Assembly (NCBI GenBank): GCA_032358255.1
Contig: JAULBX010027352.1
Location: 1 to 37,979, forward strand
Direction: 5' to 3'
DNA length: 37,979 nucleotides
From: Heterotrichella gracilis
Lineage: Eukaryota; Sar; Xanthophyceae; Tribonematales; Xanthonemataceae
Part shown: positions 1-11,684 of the stretch, in pieces
Numbering within the stretch: position 1 is the first letter of the stretch
How the letters are laid out: the number at the start of each line of letters is the position of its first letter
The notes under the pieces: model-generated
What the model saw: the letters and a program-made list of their open reading frames with translations, nothing else
Databases searched by the model: none
Told to the model about the DNA's origin: nothing
Translations under genes and position numbers: made by a program

Positions 1-3000
1 GCCGCGGCGGCGGCGGCCACCGCGCATTTGACGCGCAGCCCAGCGGCACAGGGCAGTACAACGGCGGCGGTGGCTGGGACCAGGCGCAGGGCGGGCGGGG
101 CGGCGAGGGCGGCGGCGCCCGGCGAGGTGGCGGCCGCAATGGCGGCGGCTATGGGCGCGGCATGCACAACGGCGCGCGCAACGCCTCGGCGCCAGTGTAC
201 TACAACATGGCGCCGGCGGTGTTCTACCCTCCGGCTGCCTACGGCATCTCGCCTAGCACTGTGGGCCTGGCCCCCGCGCAGACCGTCCTCACTCACAAGG
301 CGGAGGTCATGGCGGCGGTGCTGAAGCAGATCGAGTACTACTTCTCGGTCGACAACCTGTGCCGGGACCTCTTCCTGCGCTCCAAGATGAACGACGAGGG
401 CTGGATACGCGTGGCGCTCATCGCCAGCTTCAACCGCGTGCGCATGCTCACGCCGGATCTGGCACTCATCTGCGAGGCCCTGCAGGGCTCGGCGGTGGTC
501 GAGGTGACCTCCGACGGGGCCATGCTGCGCGCCAGGGACAACTGGAAGCAGTGGGTGCTACCCGAGGAGCAGCGGGACGCAACCGCGCACCCAACTGCGG
601 CGCTGGAGCCCGCCCCCGCCGCCGAGCCCTCGGCGCCAGCGGAGGGCAAGGTGGCGTCCACCCCGGTGCGCGCGGCTGGCCCCCCGCCGGCGGCGCCTCC
701 CGTCACCCCAGCGGATGACATGCACACTCCCGTGGCGGCGCCCCGCCGCGCCCCGCCCAGCAATGCGGACTCTGATGAGCTTCGGGATGAGGACCTGTTT
801 CAGTTTGATGAGGTGAGCGCATGTTTGGGTTGGCGGCCGCACACGGGAAACCCTCGAGGGGCGGGCATGTGCTGCTATATGCATGCGTGATTGGTGGCTG
901 CATGTGGGGTGGACCAGGGTGCCTGTGCATGCCAGCAGTAACGCCAAGTTAGCACGGAGCCTTGCGCAAGCGCTGCCGAGCAGTTCCTGCCTCGGCGCTG
1001 TTCATACCATCTGTTGACCGTGCACAATCTATGGTCCTGCTGGGTGTTGTCAGCCATCTGTGCACAGTGCACCCCACCACCCCACACACCAACCTTCTCA
1101 CACCAACCTTCCCACACTTCCCTTCCCAACCTTCCCACGCAACCCCCCCGCAGGAGCAAGGCGACGACGATGGCGCCTCCCCCGATGCCCTTGACGAGTT
1201 CTCCAACACCGATGTGGCCAAGCTGATTGTTGTCACGCCGCACCGCCAGGCGCGCATATCAGCGGACCAGGTAGGGCATTTAGTGGCTAGGGTTTTATGT
1301 AGAGTATTGTATCCGCTGACCATACTGGGCACAGGACGACAATGCAGGTGCATGCGTGCACCATGTGGAGTACAACATCCCCCCAAGCTGTAGTCTTGTC
1401 CCATAGCAAGTGCCAACCCCATACAAGGGCACTAGCTTTGCTCTTTCCCGTGCTCCTCAACGGGGATTGCCTTTGCTCCTTCTCTGTTCGTGACGGCCTG
1501 TGTGGAATTGTATATGTGTTTGCTTACCTCATGACTACGTGTAGGCGCCCGCCATTGCCGATGGCCTTGAGTACTACGAGCACCAGCTGCACGGCTCCCC
1601 CTCCCCCTCAATGACCAAGCCAATGATGGTGCGACCGCCCAAGGGCCCCCCCCGCAACGGGGTGAAGGGCGGGCGCGCAGGCTTCTACCCAGGCAGCTTG
1701 CCAAAGCACCTCAAGGGGGGAAGGTGAGAGCAGGGGTGGTGGTGAGGAAGGGGGCTGTGAGGGCGGGTGTGGGAATCGTGTGGTGTGGGTGGGTGGGCGA
1801 GTGGGGGGTGAGAGTGCAAGGGGCCCCGCAACTGGGTGAAGAGGCGAGAGCAGGTAGCTTGCCCAGGCATTAAGGAGGGAAAGTTAGGGCGGGGACGTTG
1901 CTGTTGCTGGGTGGACTGATGGCCCCGGGCGGAGGGGGGTGAGGGGGAGGAGGGGGAGGCTGACACTATGCGCATCTGACATGTGTGAGCTATGGCAAGG
2001 GCTGTAAATGGGGGACAGGTGCTGTGGCATGGTCCAGCCAAGCACTCGCAAATCGCATTTTTAATAGCTTAGAGGTTGCCAGGTGGACTTTGTGGACATG
2101 TGTTAGCACGGCGTGTGTGCGCCACGGCATGGGAAAAACAGCACTTGATGGATGATGGATGTCGCCATAACCCCCCCACCTCACCCCCCAGGCACAACCA
2201 CAGCTACGGCACTAGCCCCACGTCCAACGGCGTGGGCTGGCTGCTGGGCTCAACACCACCCGAGATGAACGGCCTCTTGGGGACATCTCCAGGCTCGCGC
2301 GTGGGCAGCGGGTCCCCCAGGGGCGGCATGCTCATGGGCACCTCTGCGCCCATCCCCAAGTTCCAGCACCCCAGCCACGCGTTGCTTGAGGACAAGGGGT
2401 TCAAGCAGATTGACTACGCCAAGTTCCACAAGCGCTGCTACGAGGACCGCAAGGCAAAGGGTGGGTGGATGTGGGAATATGGGGTGAATTCATGTCAATG
2501 GGCGGGTGATGAAGGAGGGGAGGTGATGGGGAGGGATGGGGGAGTAGGAAGTGCTGGAGGACAAGTGTTCTAAGCAGGATGACTACGCAACGTTTCACTG
2601 GCGGTGCTTTGAGAGTCAAAGGGTGAAGGAGGAAGGGGGATGGGGTCAGGGTTGGTGGTGGTGGTGACGGTGTGCATGGGTTTGAAAGGGTTGTCTCTGG
2701 GTGTAGGGCTGATTCGGCTGATGGCGGCGTTGCGAGGGGTTCGTGGTGGATATGCATGATGCTTGGATATTTAGGGCAGGATAGCATGGGGCATCAATGC
2801 ACACACATATCCCTGCAACCCAGGCCATCACTTACCAAAACGCACATTCCCTGCTGGTCACAGCATTTCAGCAGTGCCGCACTAACTCACCAAACCCCAA
2901 TCCCTCCTTGGGGTTTGGCTTGTGCGACGACATCATCACGCTGTTCCGTTCCTGGTGCAACGTTCAACAACGTGACAACCCTAACTAAACCCCAAACCCC

Positions 3001-4747
3001 TCCTCAGGTGTTGGCTTGTCTGACGAGATGAACACGCTGTTCCGCTTCTGGTGCTACTTCCTGCGCGACAACTTCAACCGCAAGATGTACGAGGAGTTCT
3101 GCACGTGTGCGCTGGAGGACGCATCAAACAGCTACCAGTATGGGATGGAGTGCCTGTTCAGGTGAGGGGACGCAGGCGTGGGTAATCGTGCAAATTCCCC
3201 AGGGGTGTAATCTGCCCCAGAGAGGTATGGAGGAAATGGCTATAGCCCCACTCTTCAGGGTGGGGGGCCGCATGCGTTTATGCGTTGCGCACCTCTGTTG
3301 TATCCCTCAACCCAGTGTAATGCGAAAGAGCAAAAATTGAAAGAGCAGGCTTCCAATGGCCAAGGGGGATGTTGGCATGTTTCCCCATCACCCCACAGCA
3401 TATCCCCCTTATCCCTACTCCAACCCCCACTGCCACTGCCCATCAAGCCCTCCATGCGCTCCCTGCCCCACTCCACACCCCCACCACCCATCGCGCCCCG
3501 TGCGCTCACACCACCCCCCACCCACCACCCAGGTACTACAGCTACGGTCTTGAGCTCAAGTTCAAGCTGGACATCTACAGGGACTTTGAGGACATGACGC
3601 TCAAGGTGGGGTGTAGGTGCAGGTTGCAGGGTTGGGGTTACGGTGTAGGTGTAGGTATTTGAGGACATGGCGCTCAAGGTGGGGAGTGGGGTGTAGGGTT
3701 TGGGTTTGGGGTTAGGTCCAGGGTTTAGGGCTTTGAGGACTTGAGGCTCAAGGTGGAGTGTAAGGGTTTGAAGTTTACACACGATCACCGCCGATCACGG
3801 TGGGCAAGTGCAATGCATTAATCCGAATAATGTGCTATTTACCTATATACCTATCTCATGCTATAATCGAGCGAACTGACACGCTGCTAGTGCACACTGC
3901 CTGCCTTCTCACATTTTGTGCACTCACCCCCTATCACAGGACTTTGAGAATGGTCAGCTGTACGGCCTGGAGAAGTTCTGGGCCTTTCACCACTACCACG
4001 GCCTGCCTGAGGGGTCAACCATTGACATCAACCCTAAGGTAGGGTGTAGGTTGAAGGTGACATGTCACAGCAAATGTATGGACACATTTTTTGTTTGTTA
4101 CACTGTCCTCTACCTGTGTGTGCATCCATCGTTGAAGGCGGTACAATGATCATCGCGCTTGGAGTATGCAGCAATACGCAAACGAGCTGTGAGCCTTTCC
4201 GCCTGTGAAAGCCCTGGACACCTGCCAGTAGTACCAGCCTCGTTGCACAGGCATAAGTTAAACACGCTGAACCAGTAGCATGTTTGCTCTGACTCCCCCC
4301 AATCCTGCGTATCTACTTTACCAGCACACTTCCCTCCCCATGCCACCCACCTGCAGCTGAAGCAGCTCGTTGAAGGCGATTTCAAGACTCTTAAGCCCTA
4401 AACCTAAACCCTACACCACCAGCACCTTTCCCCCCAACTCACCCCCCACCCACCCACCACCCCCGCAGCTGAAGCAGCTGCTTGAGGGCGACTTCAAGAC
4501 CCTGGACGACTTCAAGCGCGCCCCCCAGTACAGCCAGCAGCAGCTCCAGCGCAGGCAGCAGCTGCAACGCAAGCAGGAGGAGGGGAAGCGGCCGCAGGTG
4601 CCGCCGCTGGCTGGCGGGGGCAGGCAGGGGGTGGGGTCGGCGCCCCGCAGCGGGCAGGTGGAGGTGGCGCCCCCACCCCCAGCCCCCACCGCTGCGGCTG
4701 CACCCGCAGTGGAGGAGGCTGCGTCCGTGCCTGCCGTGGCCACGTAG
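1..4747 (+). CDS. LARP1: La-related protein 1 (LARP1), 5'-truncated by window edge
   Basis: Seen: eight exons join in frame: 3-812, 1154-1270, 1545-1723, 2192-2460, 3008-3161, 3533-3605, 3940-4038 and 4469-4747 (TAG stop). All have GT-AG borders and matching phases, giving 659 visible residues. Residues 1-60 are Gly/Arg-rich (RGG-like). Residues about 94-190 are a La motif, with [18 protein letters not shown] followed by [14 protein letters not shown]. Residues about 425-590 are a complete DM15 region: [56 protein letters not shown] and [16 protein letters not shown]. The tail is Gln-rich, then Pro/Ala-rich. Known: the LARP1 DM15 region binds the cap and first nucleotides of 5'TOP mRNAs, mostly ribosomal-protein messages, and the La motif contacts RNA; the protein is a cytoplasmic, TOR-linked regulator of translation and mRNA stability. 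Inference: orthologue by architecture. The start codon lies outside the window. Confidence 0.95.
2551..2620 (+). repeat. Degenerate copy of LARP1 exon 4 3' part, in intron 4
   Basis: This stretch resembles the exon region 2381-2450 ([21 protein letters not shown]) at most positions. It carries an in-frame TAA and several substitutions, so it cannot serve as an exon. It lies about 170 bp downstream of its source. Confidence 0.8.
2911..2979 (+). repeat. Degenerate copy of LARP1 exon 5 start, in intron 4
   Basis: It matches 3007-3075 at an offset of 96 bp, covering the intron end and the [16 protein letters not shown] coding start. The acceptor AG has been lost (CTTGGGG in place of CTCAGG). A CCCTAACTAAACCCC telomere-like stretch lies between the copy and the real exon. 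Confidence 0.85.
3658..3756 (+). repeat. Two degenerate copies of LARP1 exon 6 end plus donor
   Basis: The exon 6 end with its donor (3585-3611, TTTGAGGACATGACGCTCAA then GGTGGGG) recurs at about 3658-3684 and 3732-3756, with a spacing of about 73 bp. TTTGGG/TTTAGGG-like repeats lie between the copies (about 3694-3730). Both copies lie inside intron 6. Confidence 0.85.
4354..4413 (+). repeat. Degenerate copy of LARP1 exon 8 start followed by CCCTAAA tract
   Basis: Positions 4354-4394 copy the acceptor CAG and the first coding bases of exon 8 (source from about 4466: [12 protein letters not shown]). The copy reads [12 protein letters not shown], then Lys-Pro-stop. It runs straight into CCCTAAACCTAAACCCTA at 4395-4413. 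It has an intact AG acceptor and could act as a cryptic acceptor that would truncate LARP1. Confidence 0.85.
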
Positions 4748-5089
4748 CAGGGGCTGCGCACCGGCGGGGCTGCTGTGGCGGGGCTGAGGCTGATGTTTGG
4801 GTCCTGGCCGCATCATCGGCTGCGGGTACTTGGATACAGTAGTGGTGCGGTGGCTGCCAGGGCAGGCGCACAGTAGCAAGGGGGGTGCGGATAGCTCCCC
4901 TTGTACTGACCATTCTCCTTGCGTTGCTGGGTGGTGGCAGGGGGTTTGTGGGGTGCAGGAAGGCGGTGTGCGTGGGAGGATGTGGGTGCCAGGTTTAGGG
5001 TTTTGTCTTCCGGGGAATTGACAGCGTCATGTGGAGTCGGGATTTGGGCTTTTGCCTCCATGGGACAGTATTAGCCAGGGCTGAGGGCT

Positions 5090-5094
5090 TGTAA
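5090..5094 (+). promoter_or_regulatory. Candidate TGTAA poly(A) signal of LARP1
   Basis: TGTAA lies 343 bases past the LARP1 stop. Known: TGTAA is the usual polyadenylation signal of volvocalean and related green algae. A five-base match alone is weak evidence; the position is what supports it. Confidence 0.45.
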
Positions 5095-7858
5095 TCGTGT
5101 GTGAGCCCTTATTGCCTGTGCGAGGTTTTACCCCTTGTGCGGCCTGGGACGCCTGTGTGTGTTTGCGCTTTCCAGTGTTGATTGTCAGCTGGTATCACGA
5201 TGACCCTGTTATCTTTTCCTAGCATCGATCGGTTCAGCATCAAATCATGGCTTGATTCTAAGTTGTAGGGAGGGGCTGAGTGGGTGGCCAGCAGGGCCGG
5301 GCCACACCCTTTAGAGTCTTTTTCTTGCTGCAGAGCAGGGGTTCCCAGAGGGACCACAGCGCCAGGCCTAAGCCCTAAACCCTAGACAGGTGTACTGGCA
5401 ACCACTTGTGCCAGTTCATGAGCCCATTGTGCAGGTGTGAGGGGTTGTGCAGTGCTGTGTTGTCGCGCAGCGGTTGGTAAAAAAAAAAGCATGGGATTGG
5501 TTACGTGCAGGAGATGTTTTTATGTTAGTTGGCGCTATTTTTTTGCTTTTGTGTGCATGGGGTGGGACGTGCAGGCCTGGTGCCGTCTGGGGTTTGTTTT
5601 GCCCTGCTCCCATACCATCAAACGCTTCCAGGTTAGTTCAAGAAGTTGTGTGCGAGTATTTCATTGACCATAATGGCACGTTTCCCATTTTTGAGAGTCA
5701 GCATGTAGGCTGAGCACGTTAGGCCAGCCTAGGCCCTCATTGATTTTACAACCTGTGGCTCTGAAAAGTCCACGTCAGTCTCTGCCGCTGGATCTAGTGC
5801 TGACTTCACCAGCGAAAGCATGGCGTACACAGGCATGCATATATAGGGGGACCATAAGGGGGGTATCGAGGCTTTTGACTTGCTGTCATAAAAGCCTCAG
5901 GCAGACATTTGACACACTGAATGGGTAGTGGCCCATAAGAGAACTGTTGAGTATGTAGCTTGAAGCCGATTTGTACTACGTCCCACTCTGAGTCAGACCA
6001 TGTGTCTTGGCACATGCTTGTAATGTGTTCAGAGACGCATTAAATACACCTGGGCCACTGGAGAGAAGGTGGACTACAAGCAACCTCATTGAGTTGACAA
6101 CCAAACCAGCTTTCAGGAAGTTCACTAGGATGTTTTGAAGGGCGGGCAGCGCCACTGTGACAGCCATCCTTGGGGCTCTTCCCACCCGCCGGGTCAAACG
6201 GCCTCTAGGCAAATGACACAGAGCGTAGCGTCACCACTTTGGAGGAAAAAGGAGAAGGAAAAGCAGGTATGATGGGGTGGGTTCAACCCTCGATGAGGGT
6301 TACCAGAAACCTTTGGCCCACCGATGCCACCGGTGCCGCCTGTGGATGGCCACCGTTTTGTGAGTCGACGTTTTGGTTGACTTTTCAGCTATGTTTTATC
6401 ATATCCACGCCACCTGACGATTCATTACCCACAACACACAGGCGAACACCTTCATTCCTTGCACCTATCCTTGTCCTTCGTTGCAGCTTGGCATTGGGAA
6501 CATCTGGTGACAAATGTTGATTGGCATGTGATGCCGCTGCCCAGCAGAGTCGACTCCAAACAGGCGCTGAACTGAACCTGAGACAGGCTTTGACACAGAC
6601 ACTTTGTTGCACAAGGAGCAATGTTTTTCAACAAGGCGCAGTCCCCAGCAAGGTACCTGTGGTCCCGCATCAGTGCCTCTTACTCGGGTCAGTGTGGTGG
6701 ACGTCCCTCACGACTGTCAGGCTTCCTGTGACCCGCGTGACTGTTTGTATCAGGGGCCTCCCTCGCCGCCAGACAACGTACAACAACTTCGAAGGGAACC
6801 TTCCAATGCTTGCGGTAAGGCACCACTTGACCTGCAACCTGTTTGGTGAAACCCGGTTCAGTGGCTGCTTCCTGAGTGCCTCGAGTGTTCACGTCGTTCG
6901 AAAACGCGCTTCAAACTCAAGCTCTCAGACCGATGCACATCGCTGTCAGCAGTTTCTGTTGCCCAAAGGCGATTGCACAGTCCTTTTGTTGTTTGCAGCT
7001 TGCCCCTATGCGTTGTGGCTCAACAGCGGTGACACTGCATTCTGCCCCGGTTTCAAGCAAGTCTAGGTTGCAATTCCACGCCAACATGTCGTTGCAAGTC
7101 TACTGAACGTGGTCGCACGGGCCTGTAGGACTCAAAAGGGGGTCTTGGGTCAGAATGTGTCTCTCAATTGTTCCTCTTGTGCCGTTGGGGAGCACAGTAG
7201 TGGTGGTTCACTTCATGGTGAAGCACCACCCTCCAGCAGCAGACCCCCCTTTTGTAACATCACGTAGGACAGTTGACCCAGTGAGCACCTTGCATCATAA
7301 ACAGCCTTTGAAGAAGCTTGATAATAGAATTGCTTTGGAGCACTGTGTCAACTTCTAGAAGTCGTGCCTTACATAGCATGGGTCCTTTTGGCTGCACAGG
7401 CAAACGAGCAAAAAACCACCCTTGCTCCTGGACTGCCAACCCTGCCTTCGGGAGGTGTGTTCAAAACGGCTGCTTACCTGGTATTGAAACAAGAACGGCG
7501 CCTGATGACCACTGGTGACATCACCAGGTGAGGCTTACTCTTACTTCCTCACCCATGTCAAGGGTGACGGCATCACTGCCCAGCCCAACAACCCACTTGC
7601 AGCACTGGAGGACGACGTGCATACAACCTGAGTGCCTTGCAAAAGCCATGCACACTCTTTTACTGAATGAGATTGCACTGGTTGCAGGGTTGCACTTGAA
7701 ACAGGGTTGATTCGGTGTCAAGGCAAGACGCCTGAAGCCACCATGGCCTCAGCCTTGTACACCGACATCAAACGAAGAGAAAACAAGTCGGTTTTCACAA
7801 GGTAACAAGACCTGGTCTGCATATACATTTTCATGCGCATAGAGGGAACATGAGCCAC

Positions 7859-7942
7859 TTAGGGTTCAGGATTTAAATTTAGGGTTTTGTGTGAGCCAGT
7901 GCACTGAACCCTAAAACCTGTGCAGGTTTTAGGGTTTAATGT
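7859..7942. repeat. TTTAGGG/CCCTAAA telomere-like tracts in both orientations
   Basis: TTAGGG, TTTAGGG, CCCTAAA and TTTTAGGG units occur within 84 bases and include both strands. Two blocks share the TGTGAGCCA...TGCA context (about 7888 and 7948), so this stretch is itself a small duplication. Confidence 0.65.
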
Positions 7943-8010
7943 TTGTGATGTGAGCCATTGCACCCCTATAGCTGGCATCCACTCGCATCCCTCCCTGTCG
8001 CAGGCCGCAG

Positions 8011-11000
8011 GAAGGCTTGTTTGGGCTCAAGGAGTGGGAAGACGAGGGGTTTGTTCCAGAGCCCCCACCTGGCTACCCAATCGCATTCATGCCCAAGAGG
8101 CAACGGACCACCACCACCAGGGTGGGTACCCAGCATTGCTGTACCTAGCTTGCTGTCCCTGTGAGATGCAATCTTGGCTGCAATTCGTTGCTACTTACCC
8201 CTTGAGTGAACCAGTTTTGGATCGACTTGAAGAAGGCAACCAGCATCCATCAAAGCAGCTGATCATATTGTAACACACTGAGGATGTGTGCTTGTGTGTA
8301 TCTGCCCCTCGAACCATCTGTTGGTTTCCATATTGTTTTGCCTTTTGTATGAGCGTACCCCACCCACCCACAGGCTGCCAGCCGCGGGGGCCGAGCCAGC
8401 AAGTACAACTACGATGATGACGATTTTGATGATGACACCAATTCAGACTCCTCAAGAGTAGGTTTGCATTATGGTGTAGTATGCACCCCCTGGCCGTGTT
8501 GACAACTGCACCGCTTCATTTCCAAGGCCTACAGCTGGTTCACATCACAATGCATGTGCTGCCTGTCAGTGACGGCACGTTGAGTGATGCTCTCCACTGC
8601 ACAACCATTGAATTGAAACACGCAACCTATGCCATACAAATCATTCCATGCAAGAAATTTGTGATGCCTCATGCTAGTAGTTGGTAGTGAACAGCGGCAA
8701 GTGATTTACCCTTGCTGGTGCGCCCTACATTTGTCACCTGCAGTAACACTTTGCCTTTGCGCCTGCTGCAGAGCTACCAGCTATGTGCTGGTGCGTCCGA
8801 TAGCACCTGAGCTAAATTACTAATTAAATTTGCGTTTGCTGCAGAGCTACCAGCCCCCAGCCGCACCACGGCAACCTGTGGGGTCCACCGCAGGGACCAG
8901 GATCAGCAGTGCCAGCGGCGCAGCGCTGAACATGCTTGGGGAGGTGGCCATGACCGCCACCACGTCTGACTCACAAGCCACGCAGAATGGGCATGGCCAG
9001 CACAAGTCATACCAGGACGTTTCCTCCCCTTTCAAGGTAGGTATTGCACCCGTGGCGTGCATTGCAAGCACATTGATGATTCATGTGGGGTGCATACTGG
9101 CACCCTAATCCTAAACCCTAGACCTGCACTGTTTCATTTGGACATGCTTGCATCATGGTAGCTTGGGTCGTTGGATCATGGGAATGGTGTCCACGATTGC
9201 AAGGGCTGTGTACAAACATTTAATGCGCAGAATGATCGACAAGCCTGTGAAAGGATGAATAAATAAACAAACAAACAATTAATTTATCAATCAATAAATT
9301 AATTCATTTATTTAATAACAGAGAATACAATAAATTAATTCATTTATTTAATAACAGAGAAAAAATATATCATTTATTCTTATATCCCCAGACTTTTTCC
9401 TGAAGCCTTGTTGCAGCCATGCTCACCCTGAACCTGTCCACAGGTGGGCTTCCAAATGGACAGGCACGACAACGGCGGGAAAGGGGAGTCGGGCACCACC
9501 GACAGGCTGCTCACCCTGCACAACGTGGCTCTGAGCCCACAGGGATTGGCGCCTCTGATTGGGCTATCAACCCTCACAACGCCCTCTCACGGCGGGCTCA
9601 AGCGGAAGCGTGGTATACCGATGATGGACAAGGAGCTGGTGAGTGGCGGTTTACGATCACCAGAGCATGTCACTGCGGCTGCTGTGCATTGTAAGCTGCC
9701 CACTTTGCATGGTACATATTGCAGTAGGTGTTTCCAAAACAATACGCCGCACTCCAGCGTATTTGAATGCCGTCCTGCACTTCCTACAAGCTGTTATTAG
9801 TCAAGTTCCATAATGCATCTTGTAAAGGTTGTAGGGGCATTTGGGTTTAATAATGAATCTATGCATAATTCAAACACTGACGTGTTACACACTGTGTGCA
9901 CGACACTACAAGCATTTAACCACCATGTATCACTGACATTGCCTTCTTTGTTCTGCGCAGGATTTTCAGGCTGGCCTCTCGCTGGCTTCCCCATCTGCCC
10001 CCTTCCTCAGCCCACGCCTCCTCCCCTCACCAGGATCAGCCCCCCTGACCTTCCCAGACCTGTCCAAATCACCCTCCCTCGCCCTCCAGCATATACAGCA
10101 GCTGAATGACACACCCAACCTGCTGTCCAACCTCCCTATGCCGGATGCATCTGACCTGGCTGCAATGGACAGCGCTAGCCAGAAGTACATCAACGGTGGG
10201 CAAGCTGGTGGTGGCTCAAACTATGATGGGTTCCAGCCTTTCGATGGATTTGCAGATGTCCATCCGTTCCGTGCTCAGGTAATATTGGGGTTTGGGTAAA
10301 CATGGCATGCATTTCTCCTGTGGTAATCATAGATGCAGCACATGGCTGTTTGCACGCATGTGGAAGTACACACAGCGCTTGTTGATGTATAACTTCTTAT
10401 TATGCAAATGTTCAATTCCACTTTTATTTTTTTTCCGCATGTGCAGGTGGGGTACATTGGGTTCATGACGCATTATCGCAATGAAAGCAAGCCAATGGCA
10501 TCGCGACCAGAGTGCTCAAAGCAGGGAGGGGATTCTGACAAGTCAAAGAGCCAAAATGGCATGCCAAGTGGGAAGACTGTGAGCCTCAATGACTGCTCCC
10601 ATGAACCCAGAGATTCCCTTGTCGAGGACTTCAAGGCCTTTTCAAGGTAAGCACTGCAAACTCTATATATACAAATGTCACCTGTTCCGCATCCATTATC
10701 ATGATCATTAAGTTCTATGGCCCTCGGAGTAATGCTAAAACAGAGCTGACCAAACTCGCATGCATCACAGTGTCAGCTCTGTGCAGTGATGCTTGCACGT
10801 GTGCACAAAAACGTATTCTGAAGCTGTATCTACCACTGCAGGCAACAAGCTGCAGCCAGGATGAACTCAGCGAGCGCAGCCCGGGCCCTGGCAGAGGCAT
10901 CCAGTGGCCACAGGCCTCAGGCCGTGCAGGTGGGGTCAGCTGAGCGTGCACTGCTGCACTTGGAAGCACAGGCAGACCGCATGTCAGAGCAGCTGGGCAT

Positions 11001-11684
11001 GCACCACCCCAAGGTCGGCAAGGCATGGCTCGCGGTAGCAAAAGCTTTTCAATACCATTATAACAACCCATTGTTGGCTTCCAAGGCCGAGCATGCCCTG
11101 TTTAAGTGAGTTCACACATGCTAGCGGGCAGCCATGTGGGAGCGTATGGTGTGCACAATGGTTAGTTGCAATGCTGTTCAGCCATAGCCAAGTGGGGATC
11201 ATTCACAGTGGTGTAATTTTATTCTCTATCCTTAGAATAAACTATTATATGTTGTTTTTACCCAGTAACATGCAACATGGATCAGTTTACAGCCTAGGGT
11301 ATCAGGTTTCAAACACAGTAAGATGTGGGATTCTGTGAATAAGTGCGCACTAGCACTTAGTGTAATAATCACCCGTAGACCGTTTGGCACAGGAGCAAAA
11401 CATGCCTGTTCATCTTGAGATTCCTGAGCAGGAAATCTGATGCATGGCGGACACCAATATGCATGTAATTCAAGACTGTATGCCTTGAAATTCAAATGTT
11501 TGAACTTACCCTTGTTTTGTTTTGCAGGGCACGTGAATCAGCAGCTCGCTGCTTTCAAAGCTGCAAGGTGGATGTGGATTGCCTGGAATCGTTCACCTAT
11601 CTGATTGCCCGGAATCAGTCGCCTACGCATCCTGAGGGCTCTCCACCAGGGCAAGAGTTTGAATTTCAAAGCGGCAGCCATTGA
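8011..11684 (+). CDS. Unrecognised acidic/disordered protein with helical C-terminus; first exon not found
   Basis: Seen: eight in-frame exons with matching phases: 8011-8121 (or starting 8004), 8374-8457, 8845-9036, 9444-9638, 9961-10278, 10447-10646, 10842-11105 and 11528-11684 (TGA). They code for about 470 residues. The start of the chain reads GLFGLKEWEDEGFVPEPPPG, then MPKRQR. Exon 2 has an acidic run (NYDDDDFDDDTNSD), exon 4 has a basic LKRKR patch, and exon 5 is Ser/Pro/Leu-rich. Exons 7-8 look helical and TPR-like: HLEAQADRMSEQLGMHHPKV, then GKAWLAVAKAF and SKAEHALFKARESAARC. No initiator Met with good context was found upstream, so the 5' end is incomplete. I do not recognise the family. 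The basic patches plus disorder would fit a nuclear regulatory protein, but that is only a guess. It is convergent with the kinase-like gene on its right. Confidence 0.72.
8764..8781 (+). repeat. Duplicate acceptor and exon 3 start
   Basis: TGCTGCAGAGCTACCAGC here is repeated at the true exon 3 boundary (about 8838-8855), with similar TTTGCG/TTTGCC sequence upstream of both. The reading downstream of this copy diverges at once. It may be a decoy acceptor. Confidence 0.7.
9292..9360. repeat. AT-rich 33-bp tandem repeat in intron 3
   Basis: Two perfect 33-bp units (9292-9324 and 9328-9360) of CAATAAATTAATTCATTTAT and following bases, offset by 36 bp. They sit in a strongly AT-rich patch (about 9255-9380) inside an otherwise balanced to GC-rich region. 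Confidence 0.85.

Larger units (their letters stand above)
4748..8010. other. LARP1 3' UTR and unassigned 3.2 kb
   Basis: No exon chain could be supported here on either strand. Short open frames (up to 181 codons at 6521-7066) resemble no family I know and have no consistent neighbouring splice partners. TTTAGGG-type tracts occur at about 4993-5001, 5367-5384 and 7859-7942. The missing first exon(s) and promoter of the gene starting at 8011 should lie here, probably in the right-hand part. Confidence 0.5.

Noticed and set aside
338..763. Antisense open frame over the LARP1 La-motif exon
   Set aside because: It is a GC-rich shadow of the real exon, low-complexity Ala/Gly/Ser with no independent signals.
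2192..4747. Exon copies as alternative (mutually exclusive) exons
   Set aside because: The copies are partial, and several carry stops, indels or a lost splice site; most could not substitute for the real exons.
6521..7066. 181-codon open frame in the left intergenic region
   Set aside because: No recognisable domain and no compatible splice partners; comparable open frames occur by chance elsewhere in the window.
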